Part shown: in pieces, positions 1-7,936 of the stretch
Layout of the letters: each line of letters begins with the position of its first letter
How positions within the stretch are numbered: position 1 is the first letter of the stretch
Assembly (NCBI RefSeq): GCF_002209535.1
Contig: NZ_NJIG01000006.1
Coordinates: forward strand, 372,001-436,000
DNA: 64,000 nucleotides
Direction: 5' to 3'
From: Achromobacter marplatensis
GTDB taxonomy: Bacteria; Pseudomonadota; Gammaproteobacteria; Burkholderiales; Burkholderiaceae_B
Notes under the pieces: model-generated
Database searches by the model: none
Told to the model about the DNA's origin: nothing
What the model saw: only the letters and a program-made list of their open reading frames with translations
Program-made: the position numbers and the translations under genes

Positions 1-1
1 C

Positions 2-1123
2 GCCGCCGCCCGCGCCGCCGACGTCATCACGCAGGAATGGGCCACGGGCCTGATCCGCAGCTGGAACACCGCCGGCTGGTTCGAATTGCCCGCCCGCCTG
101 GGCGACAAGCTGGGCAGCCTGCTGGGCGCGCGCGAGGGTGAACTGGTCGTCACCGACACCACGTCGCTGAATATCTTCAAGGCCTTGGCCGCCGGGCTGC
201 GCATCCAGCAGGACAAGCAGCCGACGCGTCGCGTCATCCTGTCCGAACGCGACAACTTCCCGACCGATCTCTACATGATCCAGGGCATGATCGACCTGCT
301 GCAGCAGGGCTACGAGATGCGCCTGATCGACGACGAGCTGCCGCTGGACAAGGCGCTGGACGACTCCGTCGCCGTGATGCTGCTGTCGCACGTGAACTAC
401 CGCAGCGGCCAGATGCACGACATGGCCGCCGTGACCGCGCTGGCGCACGAACGCGGCGCGCTGACCATCTGGGACCTGGCGCATGCCGCAGGCGCGGTGC
501 CGGTGGACCTGAACGGCGCCAACGCCGACTTCGCCGTCGGCTGCACCTATAAATACCTGAACGGCGGCCCGGGTTCGCCCGCCTTCATCTGGGTGGCGCC
601 GCGCCACACCAAGGACTTCTGGCAGCCGCTGTCGGGCTGGTGGGGCCACACGCGCCCGTTCGACATGGCCGTTGCCTACGAGCCGGCCGGCGGCATCCGC
701 CGCTACCTGTGCGGCACCCAGCCCATCGTGTCGCTGTCGCTGGTGGAATGCGGCCTGGACGTGGCCCACGAGGCCGACATGGCCGAAGTGCGCAGCAAGT
801 CGCTGGCCCTGGGCGACCTGTTCATCGCGCTGGTCGAGGAACGCTGCGAGGGCCATCCGCTTACGCTCGTCACGCCGCGCAAGCACGCCGACCGCGGCAG
901 CCACGTGAGCTTCCGCCATCCCAATGGCTACGAGGTGATGCAGGCGCTGATCGCGCGTGGCCTGATCGGCGACTACCGCGAACCCGAAGTGCTGCGCTTC
1001 GGCCTGACGCCGCTGTACTTCGGCTATGCGGACGTGTGGGACGCGGTGGATATCCTGAAGGACGTGCTGGACAGCCGCGCCTGGGACAAGCCCGAATTCA
1101 AGCAACGGTCCGCCGTGACTTGA
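2..1123 (+). CDS. kynU: Kynureninase, 5' end outside the window
   Basis: Cytosolic PLP enzyme that cleaves kynurenine to anthranilate and alanine in tryptophan degradation. The frame is already open at the first bases of the window, so about 45 N-terminal residues of a family of roughly 415 are missing and 373 are visible. Visible family features are the TTSLNIF block in the first third and [13 protein letters not shown], whose Lys should form the PLP Schiff base, and the C-terminal FGLTPLY block. An amino-acid permease follows 79 bp downstream on the same strand, which fits a tryptophan/kynurenine catabolic cluster whose other genes would lie upstream. Identity is secure; the operon context upstream cannot be seen. 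Confidence 0.93.
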   Translation, partial: AAARAADVITQEWATGLIRSWNTAGWFELPARLGDKLGSLLGAREGELVVTDTTSLNIFKALAAGLRIQQDKQPTRRVILSERDNFPTDLYMIQGMIDLLQQGYEMRLIDDELPLDKALDDSVAVMLLSHVNYRSGQMHDMAAVTALAHERGALTIWDLAHAAGAVPVDLNGANADFAVGCTYKYLNGGPGSPAFIWVAPRHTKDFWQPLSGWWGHTRPFDMAVAYEPAGGIRRYLCGTQPIVSLSLVECGLDVAHEADMAEVRSKSLALGDLFIALVEERCEGHPLTLVTPRKHADRGSHVSFRHPNGYEVMQALIARGLIGDYREPEVLRFGLTPLYFGYADVWDAVDILKDVLDSRAWDKPEFKQRSAVT

Positions 1124-1202
1124 ACGCCACGAAGCGTTGCCTTATCGCGCAGGCCAAACCGGCCTTACATCCATAAAGAGAGCGCAGTACAAGGAGGAGA
1201 CA

Positions 1203-2609
1203 ATGCGGCAACAACAAGGGTTCGGCGAAATCGCCGAACGTGAAAAGGGGCTCAAGCGCCGCTTGACCTCGGGCCAGATGAGCATGATCGCCATCGGCGG
1301 GGCCATCGGCACCGGCCTGTTCCTGGGCAGCAAATTCGCCATCGGATTCGCCGGCCCCAGCGTGATCATCAGCTACGCCATCGGCGGGCTGATCACGCTG
1401 CTGCTGATGGGCTGCCTGGCCGAAATGACGGTGGCGCATTCCACGTCCGGGTCTTTCGGCGCCTATGCCGAGCACTACGTCGGCCCGCTGGCGGGCTTCC
1501 TGGTGCGCTACGCGTACTGGTCCTGCGTCGTGCTGGCGGTAGGCACCGAAGTGACGGCCGTCGCCGAGTACATGAAGTACTGGTTCCCGGGAGTGCCCGG
1601 CTGGCAATGGGTCTGCGTGTTCTCGGCGGCGCTGATCTTCATCAACGCGATGAGCGTCAAGGCGTTCGGCACCATCGAATACTGGTTCTCGACGATCAAG
1701 ATCACGGCGATCGTGGCCTTCATCATCCTGGGCGCTTACGTGGTCTGGGGCAATCCGCAGTACGGCACGGCGCTGTACACCTCGCATGGCGGGTTCTTCC
1801 CGAACGGCGTGTGGGGCATGTGGATCGCCGTGGTGATCTCGATCTTCAGCTACCTGAGCGTGGAGATGATCGCGGTGGCTGCCGGCGAAGCCGAGGACCC
1901 CGAACGCGCCGTCAAGAAGGCGTTTCGCGCCACCATCGTCCGGCTGGTCGTCTTCTACCTGCTGACCTTGGCGCTGATCCTGGCCATCGTGCCGTGGGAT
2001 GAAGCGGGCAAGGGCGGCAGCCCGTTCGTGAAGGTGATGCAGGCGCTGGACATCCCAGGCGCGGCGGGCGTCATCAACTTCATCGTGCTGGTGGCGGCGT
2101 TGTCGGCCATGAACAGCCAGCTCTACATCACGACGCGCATGATGTTCAGCCTGTCGCGCGCCGGCCATGCGCCGTCCGTGCTGGGCCGGCTGACGCGCAG
2201 CGGCACGCCGCTCAACGCGCTGCTGCTGTCGACCAGTGGCATCGCCATCGCGGCCGTGCTCAACGCGCTGTACCCCGAGACCTCGTTCACGCTAATGATG
2301 GCCATCTCGATGTTCGGCGCGCTGTTCACCTGGATGATGATCTTCGTCACGCATTACTTCTTCCGCCGCCGCTGGGCGCGCGAAGGGGGGGCTGCGCTGT
2401 CGTTCCGGATGCCGGGGTTCCCCGTCCTGACGCTGCTGGGCGCGGTCGCGATGCTGGCAATCCTGATCACGACGGCGTTCACCGGCGTGTTCAAAATGAC
2501 GCTGGCCTTTGGCGTGCCGTTCCTGCTGATCCTGGCGGCGCTCTACTTCCTGCTGTTCAAGAAGCGCGGCGAAACCGTCGTGCTGCAGACGCGCGGCCAG
2601 CGCGGGTAG
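1203..2609 (+). CDS. Amino-acid permease, APC superfamily (AAT/GABA-permease type)
   Basis: Inner-membrane amino-acid:proton symporter of 468 residues with about 12 predicted hydrophobic segments. The N-terminal block MSMIAIGGAIGTGLFLGSK is the classic first-helix signature of the AAT family (AroP, GabP, ProY, CycA). The ATG at 1203 is chosen because a strong Shine-Dalgarno, AAGGAGGAG, lies at 1191-1199; the open frame runs further upstream without a better start. The position after kynureninase suggests import of tryptophan, kynurenine or another aromatic amino acid, but this is inferred from context only. The gene ends 13 bp before a GC-rich palindrome that closes the convergent pair with the LysR gene. 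Confidence 0.88.
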   Translation: MRQQQGFGEIAEREKGLKRRLTSGQMSMIAIGGAIGTGLFLGSKFAIGFAGPSVIISYAIGGLITLLLMGCLAEMTVAHSTSGSFGAYAEHYVGPLAGFLVRYAYWSCVVLAVGTEVTAVAEYMKYWFPGVPGWQWVCVFSAALIFINAMSVKAFGTIEYWFSTIKITAIVAFIILGAYVVWGNPQYGTALYTSHGGFFPNGVWGMWIAVVISIFSYLSVEMIAVAAGEAEDPERAVKKAFRATIVRLVVFYLLTLALILAIVPWDEAGKGGSPFVKVMQALDIPGAAGVINFIVLVAALSAMNSQLYITTRMMFSLSRAGHAPSVLGRLTRSGTPLNALLLSTSGIAIAAVLNALYPETSFTLMMAISMFGALFTWMMIFVTHYFFRRRWAREGGAALSFRMPGFPVLTLLGAVAMLAILITTAFTGVFKMTLAFGVPFLLILAALYFLLFKKRGETVVLQTRGQRG

Positions 2610-2621
2610 TCAGCACGGCGA

Positions 2622-2639
2622 CGGGGCGCTAGCGCCCCG
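2622..2639. terminator. 18-bp perfect palindrome at the convergent gene ends
   Basis: CGGGGCGCTAGCGCCCCG is self-complementary over its whole length and lies just after the permease stop (2609). It contains the TAG stop of the opposing LysR gene at 2629. No T-tract follows on either strand, so it is at best a weak bidirectional terminator or an mRNA 3'-end stabiliser. Confidence 0.35.
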
Positions 2640-3540
2640 GGCCGTTGCCGCATTGCCGGATCGCCGCCAGCATCGCGCGGGCGCGGGCCGGCAGCGAGCG
2701 CGACGCGTACACGGCGTGCATCTGCGGCGCGGCGCCTTGGGCGGAGGTCACGGTATAGGCCGGGCACACCCGTACCAGCGCGCCGCGTTCGATCTCCGGC
2801 TGCGCGGCCCAGTCCGCCAGCCGCGCGATCCCCATGCCTTGCAGGACCATCGCCATCAAGCCGCTGCCGCTGCTGACGCGCACGGCGGGTTCGGCGTGCA
2901 GCCGCACGATGCGCTTGTCTTGCCGAAGGTGCCAGTCCTTCAGCACGCGCGGCCCGGTGTGCATCACCAGGCGATGCGACCTCAGGTCTTCGGGTTCGCG
3001 GGGCAGGCCCATGCGGCGCACATAATCCGGGCTGGCGCACAGCAGCCGGTCGTATGGCCAGAGGCGCGCGCCCAGCAGGTCGCTGGACGCCGGAAAACCG
3101 CCTCGGATCGCGAAGTCCAGGCCTTCGGCGATCGGGTCCACCCATTTATCGGTGTACAGGATGTCCATGCTGACGCCGGGATGCGCGTCGGCATACTGGC
3201 GCAGCACGGCGGGTAGCAGCGCCACGCCCAGCAGATCCGGCGCCGAAAAGCGCAAGCGACCCTGCACGCCGCCTTGTGCGTCCTGCAAATCGTCGCGGGC
3301 CTGGGCCTCCAGGCGCAGCAGCTCGCGTGCCGACTGGAAATAGCTTTCACCCTGTGGGGTCAGCACGACGCTGCTCTTGCTGCGCAACAGCAATTGCGCG
3401 CCTACCTGGCGCTCCAAGGCTTGCACGGCCCGCGTCACGGCGCTGGGCGAGGCGCCCAGGGCGCGCGCGGCCAGCACGAAGCTCTGGCGTTCGGCCACGG
3501 CGCAGAACACCTGGTATTCCCATAGCGCGCCTCGTTCCAT
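2629..3540 (-). CDS. LysR-family transcriptional regulator
   Basis: DNA-binding regulator of 303 residues from the ATG at 3540. The winged-helix domain covers about residues 1-65, with the recognition segment ARALGASPSAVTRAVQALE; a substrate-binding domain follows with a conserved FAIRGG element. The open frame extends 10 codons upstream, but MERGALWEYQ fits the family N-terminus better. It is divergent from the threonine-synthase-like gene, with about 97 bp between the starts, so it probably controls that gene and itself. The effector is unknown. Confidence 0.85.
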   Translation of the reverse strand: MERGALWEYQVFCAVAERQSFVLAARALGASPSAVTRAVQALERQVGAQLLLRSKSSVVLTPQGESYFQSARELLRLEAQARDDLQDAQGGVQGRLRFSAPDLLGVALLPAVLRQYADAHPGVSMDILYTDKWVDPIAEGLDFAIRGGFPASSDLLGARLWPYDRLLCASPDYVRRMGLPREPEDLRSHRLVMHTGPRVLKDWHLRQDKRIVRLHAEPAVRVSSGSGLMAMVLQGMGIARLADWAAQPEIERGALVRVCPAYTVTSAQGAAPQMHAVYASRSLPARARAMLAAIRQCGNGPGR

Positions 3541-3637
3541 GCGGATTCTCCATTGCGTTTTCCGCAACATGATATTGCAACGCTGCGGCGCACGCCCAGC
3601 CTAGACTGGCGGCTTTCCTGACTTGCCTGCCTACCTC

Positions 3638-4771
3638 ATGTCGCAACCCTGCTATGTGGACCCGCTTTCCGGCGAACGCTACCCGATCACCGATGCCCGC
3701 TGGTGTTCCGACGCGCAAACCCCGCTGATGATCTCGCCGTTGCCGGGGATATCCCGCGACGATATCGATACGCGCGACCGTTCCATCTGGCGCTATCGCG
3801 CCGCCTTGCCGCAGGACATCGCCCAGCCGGTTTCCCTGGGCGAGGGCGCCACGCCGATGGTCGAGCGTGCCTGGGGCGGCCTGCGGCCCCATTTCAAGCT
3901 GGAATGGTTCAACCCCACCTGCAGCTTCAAGGACCGGGGCGCGGCGGTCATGCTGTCATGGCTGCGCCAGATCGGCATCCCCGCTGTTGCCGAAGACAGT
4001 TCGGGCAACGGCGGCGCGGCCATCGCGGCCTTCGGTGCAGCGGCGGACATGGGGGTCACCATTTTTGCGCCCGCCTACACGTCTATCGCCAAGGTGGCGC
4101 AGATCCGCGCGTTCGGCGCCGACGTGCGCCTGGTGGAAGGCCCGCGCGAAAACTCGCAGACCGAAGCCATCCGCGCCTCGCGCGATATCTTCTACGCCAG
4201 CCACAACTGGCAGCCGTTCTTCCTGCAGGGGACGAAGGCCATCGCGTACGAGATGTGGGAAGACTTTGGCTTCCAGGCGCCCGACAACGTCGTGATCCCG
4301 GCGGGCGCCGGCAGCAATGTGCTGGGCTGCGCCATCGGGTTTGCCGAGTTGCTGGCGGCCGGACAGATCCGCCGGCGGCCCAAGCTCTTCGTGGCGCAGC
4401 CGCTGAATTGTTCGCCGGTGGACGCCAGCTTCCATGCGGGCGTGGACAGCGCCGTGCCGCGCGAGGCGCTGCCCACCGTGGCCGAAGGCACGGCCATCAA
4501 GCATCCGGTGCGCTTGCGCGAGGTATTGCAGGCCGTGCGCGCCAGCGGCGGCCAGACGGTGGCGGTGCCGGAAGCGGACATCGTGGCCGCGGTGAAACGG
4601 CTGGCGCTGTCGGGCCTGTACGCGGAGCCGACCAGCGCCACGGCGGCCGCGGCGCTTCAGGTATTGGAAGCGCGCGGCGCGATCCAGGCCAACGAACGCA
4701 CCGTGGTCCTGCTGACCGGAACGGGCATCAAGTCCACCCAGTTCATGACGGACCTGTATTCGGCGGCGTGA
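3638..4771 (+). CDS. Threonine-synthase-like PLP-dependent enzyme (fold type II)
   Basis: Protein of 377 residues related to threonine synthase and other beta-family PLP enzymes. The Lys in NPTCSFKDRGAA should bind PLP, and SSGNGGAA followed by TIFAPAYTSIAK is the phosphate/substrate loop region. The C-terminal VLLTGTGIK is typical of the family. ATG 3638 (MSQPCYVDP) is preferred over the in-frame TTG at 3623. The neighbouring divergent LysR gene argues for an inducible catabolic or biosynthetic side role rather than the housekeeping thrC, but the substrate cannot be read from the sequence. A short membrane ORF overlaps its stop codon. Confidence 0.82.
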   Translation: MSQPCYVDPLSGERYPITDARWCSDAQTPLMISPLPGISRDDIDTRDRSIWRYRAALPQDIAQPVSLGEGATPMVERAWGGLRPHFKLEWFNPTCSFKDRGAAVMLSWLRQIGIPAVAEDSSGNGGAAIAAFGAAADMGVTIFAPAYTSIAKVAQIRAFGADVRLVEGPRENSQTEAIRASRDIFYASHNWQPFFLQGTKAIAYEMWEDFGFQAPDNVVIPAGAGSNVLGCAIGFAELLAAGQIRRRPKLFVAQPLNCSPVDASFHAGVDSAVPREALPTVAEGTAIKHPVRLREVLQAVRASGGQTVAVPEADIVAAVKRLALSGLYAEPTSATAAAALQVLEARGAIQANERTVVLLTGTGIKSTQFMTDLYSAA

Positions 4772-4866
4772 GCGACGTGGCCCGCTTGACCGCATTGCTG
4801 TCGTTTGCGCTGCTGGTGCCGCTGGACTACCTGTGGTTCAGCTGGCTTGGGCTGCTGCGGCAATGA
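4768..4866 (+). CDS. Small predicted membrane peptide, possibly a truncated gene
   Basis: A 32-residue ORF starts with GTG in a GTGA overlap with the stop of the PLP-enzyme gene, the usual arrangement for translational coupling. It encodes one hydrophobic helix, LLSFALLVPLDYLWFSWLG, ending in LLRQ. The LDxLW pattern in the first helix resembles the start of DUF2177 membrane proteins, so this may be the N-terminal stub of a longer gene lost when the VOC gene, which overlaps it tail to tail, came to lie here. Function unknown; it may not be expressed. Confidence 0.35.
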   Translation: MSDVARLTALLSFALLVPLDYLWFSWLGLLRQ

Positions 4867-5257
4867 CGGGTTCGGGCGCGGCCGTTGCCTGCGGCGCTGG
4901 CGAGAACACGCGCAGGCGGTGGCCGTCGGGATCCAGGGCAACGAAGGTGCGCCCGAAATCCATGTCGGTGGGCGCTTGCAGGATAGGCAGGCCGCGCAGG
5001 CTCCATTCCACATGGCGCTGGTTGACGACGTCCGCGTCGGCCACGGCAAACACCAGTTCGGACGCGCCGCCGCGACCGGCCGCGGGCGGTTCCACCGTAT
5101 AGCGCGACCACAGGCCCAACTTCAGACCGGAGTCCAGCACGAAGAGGGCGAAGGTGGGGGAATTCTCGACCGGCTGGCGTTGCAGCAGCGCGCTGTAGAA
5201 CGCCGCGCTGGCCTGGGGCTTTTCGACGTAGAAGAGGACGTAGTTGGTGTCGGACAT
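4838..5257 (-). CDS. VOC-family (glyoxalase/bleomycin-resistance-like) protein
   Basis: Protein of 139 residues with the paired beta-alpha-beta-beta-beta units of the vicinal-oxygen-chelate fold: NYVLFYVEKPQASAAFYSALL at the start and FVALDPDGHRLRVF at the end. The last element (DPDGHRLRV) is a standard VOC signature. Members include glyoxalases, dioxygenases and antibiotic-binding proteins; which applies here cannot be decided. It lies downstream of a WYL-type regulator on the same strand and has a matching operator motif in its promoter, so it is the likely target of that regulator. Confidence 0.82.
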   Translation of the reverse strand: MSDTNYVLFYVEKPQASAAFYSALLQRQPVENSPTFALFVLDSGLKLGLWSRYTVEPPAAGRGGASELVFAVADADVVNQRHVEWSLRGLPILQAPTDMDFGRTFVALDPDGHRLRVFSPAPQATAAPEPVIAAAAQAS

Positions 5258-5298
5258 GATGCGCTCCTGGTGGTTGATGCGCTCATGTTAGGCAGGGG

Positions 5299-5319
5299 TA
5301 CTGTCAGTTTTTGGCAGTA
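5299..5319 (-). promoter_or_regulatory. Predicted operator for the YafY-type regulator, before the VOC gene
   Basis: TACTGTCA and TGGCAGTA form an imperfect inverted repeat (one mismatch) separated by five bases, 42 bp upstream of the VOC start. The same TGGCAGTA half-site recurs upstream of the regulator gene at 6041-6071. Confidence 0.55.
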
Positions 5320-5326
5320 GTGTGCA

Positions 5327-6016
5327 TCAGGTGTTTTTGGGTTCCTGGTGGATCGCACGCCACTCTTTCAGCAAGGCGTGGCGCCGTCGCGGATAGCGGT
5401 CGCCGGCAGTCACGGCGGCGATGCGGTCGGTGCGGAAGTGCCGGAAATCCTGGCGCAGTTCGCACCAGGCCATGACCAGCCGCACGCTATCGAAAAAGCC
5501 CAGCGCAAAGGGCCAGATCACGCGGGCGGAATCCGACCCCTTGTCGTCGCGGTATTGGATTTCCAGTTTGCGTTCGCTGCGGATCGCCTGGCGGATCAGC
5601 GCCACGTCGACCCGGTCGACGACTGCGCTGGCGCTGGGGGCCACCAGCAACGGAATGGCGTCCAGCTCGTCGCGCAGTTCCTGCGGCAGCACCGCGCCGA
5701 TCTTGGCCAGCGCATTGCGGGCAGCCAGCCCCAGGCGTTCGTCCGAGCGGCCCGCCACCCAGCGCGTGCCCAGCACCAGGGCTTCTATCTCTTCGGTGCT
5801 GAACATCAGGGGCGGCAGCATGAAGCCGGGGCGCAGCACGTAGCCCACGCCGGGCTCGCCTTCGATCTCGGCGCCCTGGCATTGCAGCGTCGCGATGTCC
5901 CGGTACAGCGTGCGCAGGCTGATGCCCATTTCAGCGGCCAGCCGGTGGCCGCTGACGGGCAGGCGGTGGCGGCGCAAGGTCTGGAGCAGCTCCAGCAGAC
6001 GTTCGGTGCGGGACAT
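5327..6016 (-). CDS. WYL-domain (YafY/DeoR-type) transcriptional regulator
   Basis: Regulator of 229 residues from the ATG at 6016 (MSRTERLLELLQTLRRH). An HTH_11 winged helix occupies about residues 1-60 (VSGHRLAAEMGISLRTLYRDIATL) and a WYL effector domain the rest, ending with FRTDRIAAVT. Thirteen further codons are open upstream, but they run into the palindromic operator, so the downstream start is preferred. The regulator and the VOC gene share an operator motif, consistent with autoregulation and control of the VOC gene. The ligand is unknown. Confidence 0.85.
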   Translation of the reverse strand: MSRTERLLELLQTLRRHRLPVSGHRLAAEMGISLRTLYRDIATLQCQGAEIEGEPGVGYVLRPGFMLPPLMFSTEEIEALVLGTRWVAGRSDERLGLAARNALAKIGAVLPQELRDELDAIPLLVAPSASAVVDRVDVALIRQAIRSERKLEIQYRDDKGSDSARVIWPFALGFFDSVRLVMAWCELRQDFRHFRTDRIAAVTAGDRYPRRRHALLKEWRAIHQEPKNT

Positions 6017-6040
6017 GGGGCAGGGCGATGGAATCGGATG

Positions 6041-6071
6041 CCAATATGCTGCCATGAAATGGCAGTATTGG
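6041..6071 (-). promoter_or_regulatory. Palindromic operator upstream of the WYL regulator
   Basis: CTGCCAT and ATGGCAG flank a GAA centre, and the outer CCAATA/TATTGG arms extend the symmetry; the left side carries two extra bases. The site begins 25 bp upstream of the regulator start and shares TGGCAGTA with the site before the VOC gene. Confidence 0.6.
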
Positions 6072-6076
6072 GTCAG

Positions 6077-6145
6077 CCCCGCGGCAGGTCCATCAGCCAG
6101 TCATGCACGCGCCCGGCCAGGTCCAGGCTGTTGCAGTCCATCATC
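6077..6145 (-). pseudogene. Possible C-terminal remnant of a lost gene
   Basis: On the minus strand a 22-codon segment ends with HDWLMDLPRG and a TGA. Composition and codon use look like the end of a real protein, but no start signal or full domain is present. It faces a second remnant on the plus strand, which suggests that a deletion joined two gene ends here. Identity unknown. Confidence 0.25.
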
Positions 6146-6269
6146 AGACACGGACTACGCATACCACTATGCCCGCCAGCACACGTCGCCGCAGCAGGCG
6201 TGGCTGCGCGACCAGATCCGCGAGGTGCTGCAGGAGCGCGTGGGGGCTCCTGCAGCTCAGCCGGCTTAG
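6144..6269 (+). pseudogene. Possible C-terminal remnant of a LysR-type regulator
   Basis: The plus-strand frame reads DTDYAYHYARQHTSPQQAW and continues LRDQIREVLQ before a TAG at 6267-6269. This resembles the last helix of GcvA-type LysR proteins. Nothing upstream in this frame looks like the rest of such a protein, because the region belongs to the WYL gene on the other strand. I read it as a truncated relic; it could also be chance. Confidence 0.35.
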
Positions 6270-7126
6270 GAGCCGACCTTCTTGCCCGTCGCCACGTCGA
6301 TCACCGAGCCGTCTTCCAGGCTGACGCGATAGATCTCGCGCACGACGTTGCCGGCAAAGCCGATTTCGACGATGGACACGTCCTTGAACGTGGTGTTGAT
6401 GCCGTCGGGCAGCACGGCGTTGAACTTGTCGGACTCCTGCTTCATGGCGTCCTGCAGGCGGGTGTCGTAGATCGCCATGCTGTAGACGAGCGTGGTGTGC
6501 GGGTTATGGGCGCGTACCTCTTTGCCGTCCTGCATGATGTTCACGCCGCTCACGCCCATCGTCTTGACCAGATCCTTGCCTGCGTCGCCCATCTTGGCGT
6601 AGACGGGGCCCGTCACGCGCGGCAGCGGGCCGTCGCGCAAGGGGGCCAGGGCGGCGGTCGTCACCGTGTTGTAGCGCATCATGTCTTCGAACCCCTGGCC
6701 GCTTTTGACGACGCCCAGGTCCAGCCACCAGGGGTGGCCCGCGCCCTTGGCGGCTTCGGTCGGGTAGAAGGTTTTCAGCGTGACTTGCAGGGGGGCGGGC
6801 GGCTTGGGCAGCGCGCGCAGCATGCGGGCAGGCGTCTCGGGGTCGGCGTTGTGGATATGGACCACGGTCACATGCGGCATGTTGGGTGTTTCGGCCTCGG
6901 TTTTCAGGCCCAGCGCCAGCAGGTCCTGCTTGAGCGTGCCGGTGATCTTGGCGTCCAGAACGGCGTTGACGTCCTGAGGCAGGCGGTAGACCACGCCGTA
7001 GGTCGCCTTGTGGGCGCGGAACTCCGGTTTGTCCAGGACGCTGTTGTCGATGGGCGCTGCGGCGTGGGCCGCAAACGAGGAGGCGAACAGGCCGAGGGCG
7101 GCCAGGTGGAATGCACGTTTGATCAT
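6266..7126 (-). CDS. Exported protein with two HxT motifs, 2H-phosphoesterase-like
   Basis: Protein of 286 residues from ATG 7126, with a clear signal peptide (MIKRAFHLAALGLFASSFAA, then HAAAP). The mature part has PHVTVVHI at residues 84-91 and PHTTLVYS at 209-216. Each carries an H-x-T in a hydrophobic strand context, which is the catalytic signature of the 2H phosphoesterase / 2'-5' RNA ligase superfamily. The C-terminal strand (VSIVEIGFAG) also fits that fold. Spacing between the motifs (125 residues) is longer than in compact members, so the assignment is tentative. If right, the enzyme would act in the periplasm on a cyclic or linear phosphodiester. Confidence 0.55.
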   Translation of the reverse strand: MIKRAFHLAALGLFASSFAAHAAAPIDNSVLDKPEFRAHKATYGVVYRLPQDVNAVLDAKITGTLKQDLLALGLKTEAETPNMPHVTVVHIHNADPETPARMLRALPKPPAPLQVTLKTFYPTEAAKGAGHPWWLDLGVVKSGQGFEDMMRYNTVTTAALAPLRDGPLPRVTGPVYAKMGDAGKDLVKTMGVSGVNIMQDGKEVRAHNPHTTLVYSMAIYDTRLQDAMKQESDKFNAVLPDGINTTFKDVSIVEIGFAGNVVREIYRVSLEDGSVIDVATGKKVGS

Positions 7127-7166
7127 GGGGAATCCCTTGTCGTTGTTGACGTGACCCGCGAGAGTC

Positions 7167-7190
7167 ATCCGCAGTGTGGCCACTGCGGAT
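7167..7190 (-). promoter_or_regulatory. Perfect inverted repeat upstream of the exported HxT protein
   Basis: ATCCGCAGTG and CACTGCGGAT form a perfect 10-bp stem with a TGGC loop, 41 bp before the start at 7126. No T-tract follows in either direction, so an operator or leader hairpin is more likely than a terminator. Confidence 0.45.
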
Positions 7191-7257
7191 GTACGGGGTA
7201 TTGCACCAGCCGAAAGAATCCCGATACCAGTCGCTGCTTGGCCGATAGGTGGCGGCC

Positions 7258-7272
7258 GCGGATGGTATCCGC
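7258..7272. promoter_or_regulatory. Second GCGGAT/ATCCGC palindrome
   Basis: GCGGAT and ATCCGC are separated by GGT. The same GCGGAT core is found in the longer repeat at 7167-7190, so both may be sites for one DNA-binding protein. Confidence 0.3.
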
Positions 7273-7312
7273 CTGGGGCCCGTCAATCCTGAAAGGGGGG
7301 CTCGCCCAGGCC

Positions 7313-7780
7313 TTAGACCAGGAAGACGATGGCCACGATGGCGATGCCCAGCACCAGGTTCACGCCGACCCAGCGGCGGATGCCCGCCATGGCCTGGCCG
7401 CCTTTGGGCCAATCGGACGCCGCCACGGCAGCGGCAAGGCGCTTGTAGAGCGCAAACCGGATATGGCCGAAGATGGCCATCATCACGATCCCGCCGCCGG
7501 CCATCAGCGTCCAGGCCAGCGGCATGAAGAAGGCGCCGCCCGTGCGCACGGCCTGGCTGGCTTCCTGCCCGATCATCGACACGCCCGTCAGCAGGATCAG
7601 CACGATCGCCGCCAGCACGGCGTTCAAGAAGGGGCCCAGCACCGACGCCATCAGCTTCAGGCGCGCGGGCGGTTCCAACTGCGCGGCCGCCGGCCGCAGG
7701 AAACAGTGCGCGAACAGCATGCCGCCGACCCACAGGATCACGGCGATCACGTGGATGAACTTCAAGACGCTATAGAACAT
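7313..7780 (-). CDS. CopD-like small integral membrane protein
   Basis: Protein of 155 residues with four hydrophobic segments. The opening MFYSVLKFIHVIAVILWVGG carries the conserved His in a helix followed by a W-x-G-G turn, as in CopD/DUF2269-type membrane proteins, and a second HIRF-containing helix lies near residue 115. The ATG at 7780 is chosen because the 22 upstream codons have no homology-like features. CopD-like proteins are linked to copper handling or haem-bearing redox roles, but the exact job here is unknown. The exported HxT protein follows on the same strand, 186 bp downstream. Confidence 0.72.
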   Translation of the reverse strand: MFYSVLKFIHVIAVILWVGGMLFAHCFLRPAAAQLEPPARLKLMASVLGPFLNAVLAAIVLILLTGVSMIGQEASQAVRTGGAFFMPLAWTLMAGGGIVMMAIFGHIRFALYKRLAAAVAASDWPKGGQAMAGIRRWVGVNLVLGIAIVAIVFLV

Positions 7781-7891
7781 GGGTGGCTGCCTGCAAGGGA
7801 AGGGCCGCGGGGTGCGGCCCGGTCTGTCCCCATCATATCGCCGCAACAGAATCTGGCGCGAACTTGACCAGAATCATGGTTTTGCATTTAG

Positions 7892-7910
7892 AATGAGATT
7901 GATTTTTATT
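7892..7910 (+). promoter_or_regulatory. Predicted Fur box upstream of the haem-uptake sigma factor
   Basis: AATGAGATTGATTTTTATT matches the Fur consensus (AATGAGAATnATTnnCATT type) at most positions and lies 26 bp before the sigma-factor start in an AT-rich patch of otherwise GC-rich DNA. Iron-replete repression of the cascade is expected. Confidence 0.7.
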
Positions 7911-7936
7911 TGTGTATAGCGTTCTGGGAGCCCGTC

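Noticed and set aside
5348-7867. Open plus-strand frame of 839 codons opposite the WYL, HxT and CopD-like genes
   Set aside because: Shadow of three recognisable minus-strand genes; rich in His, Gln, Arg and Gly without motifs.
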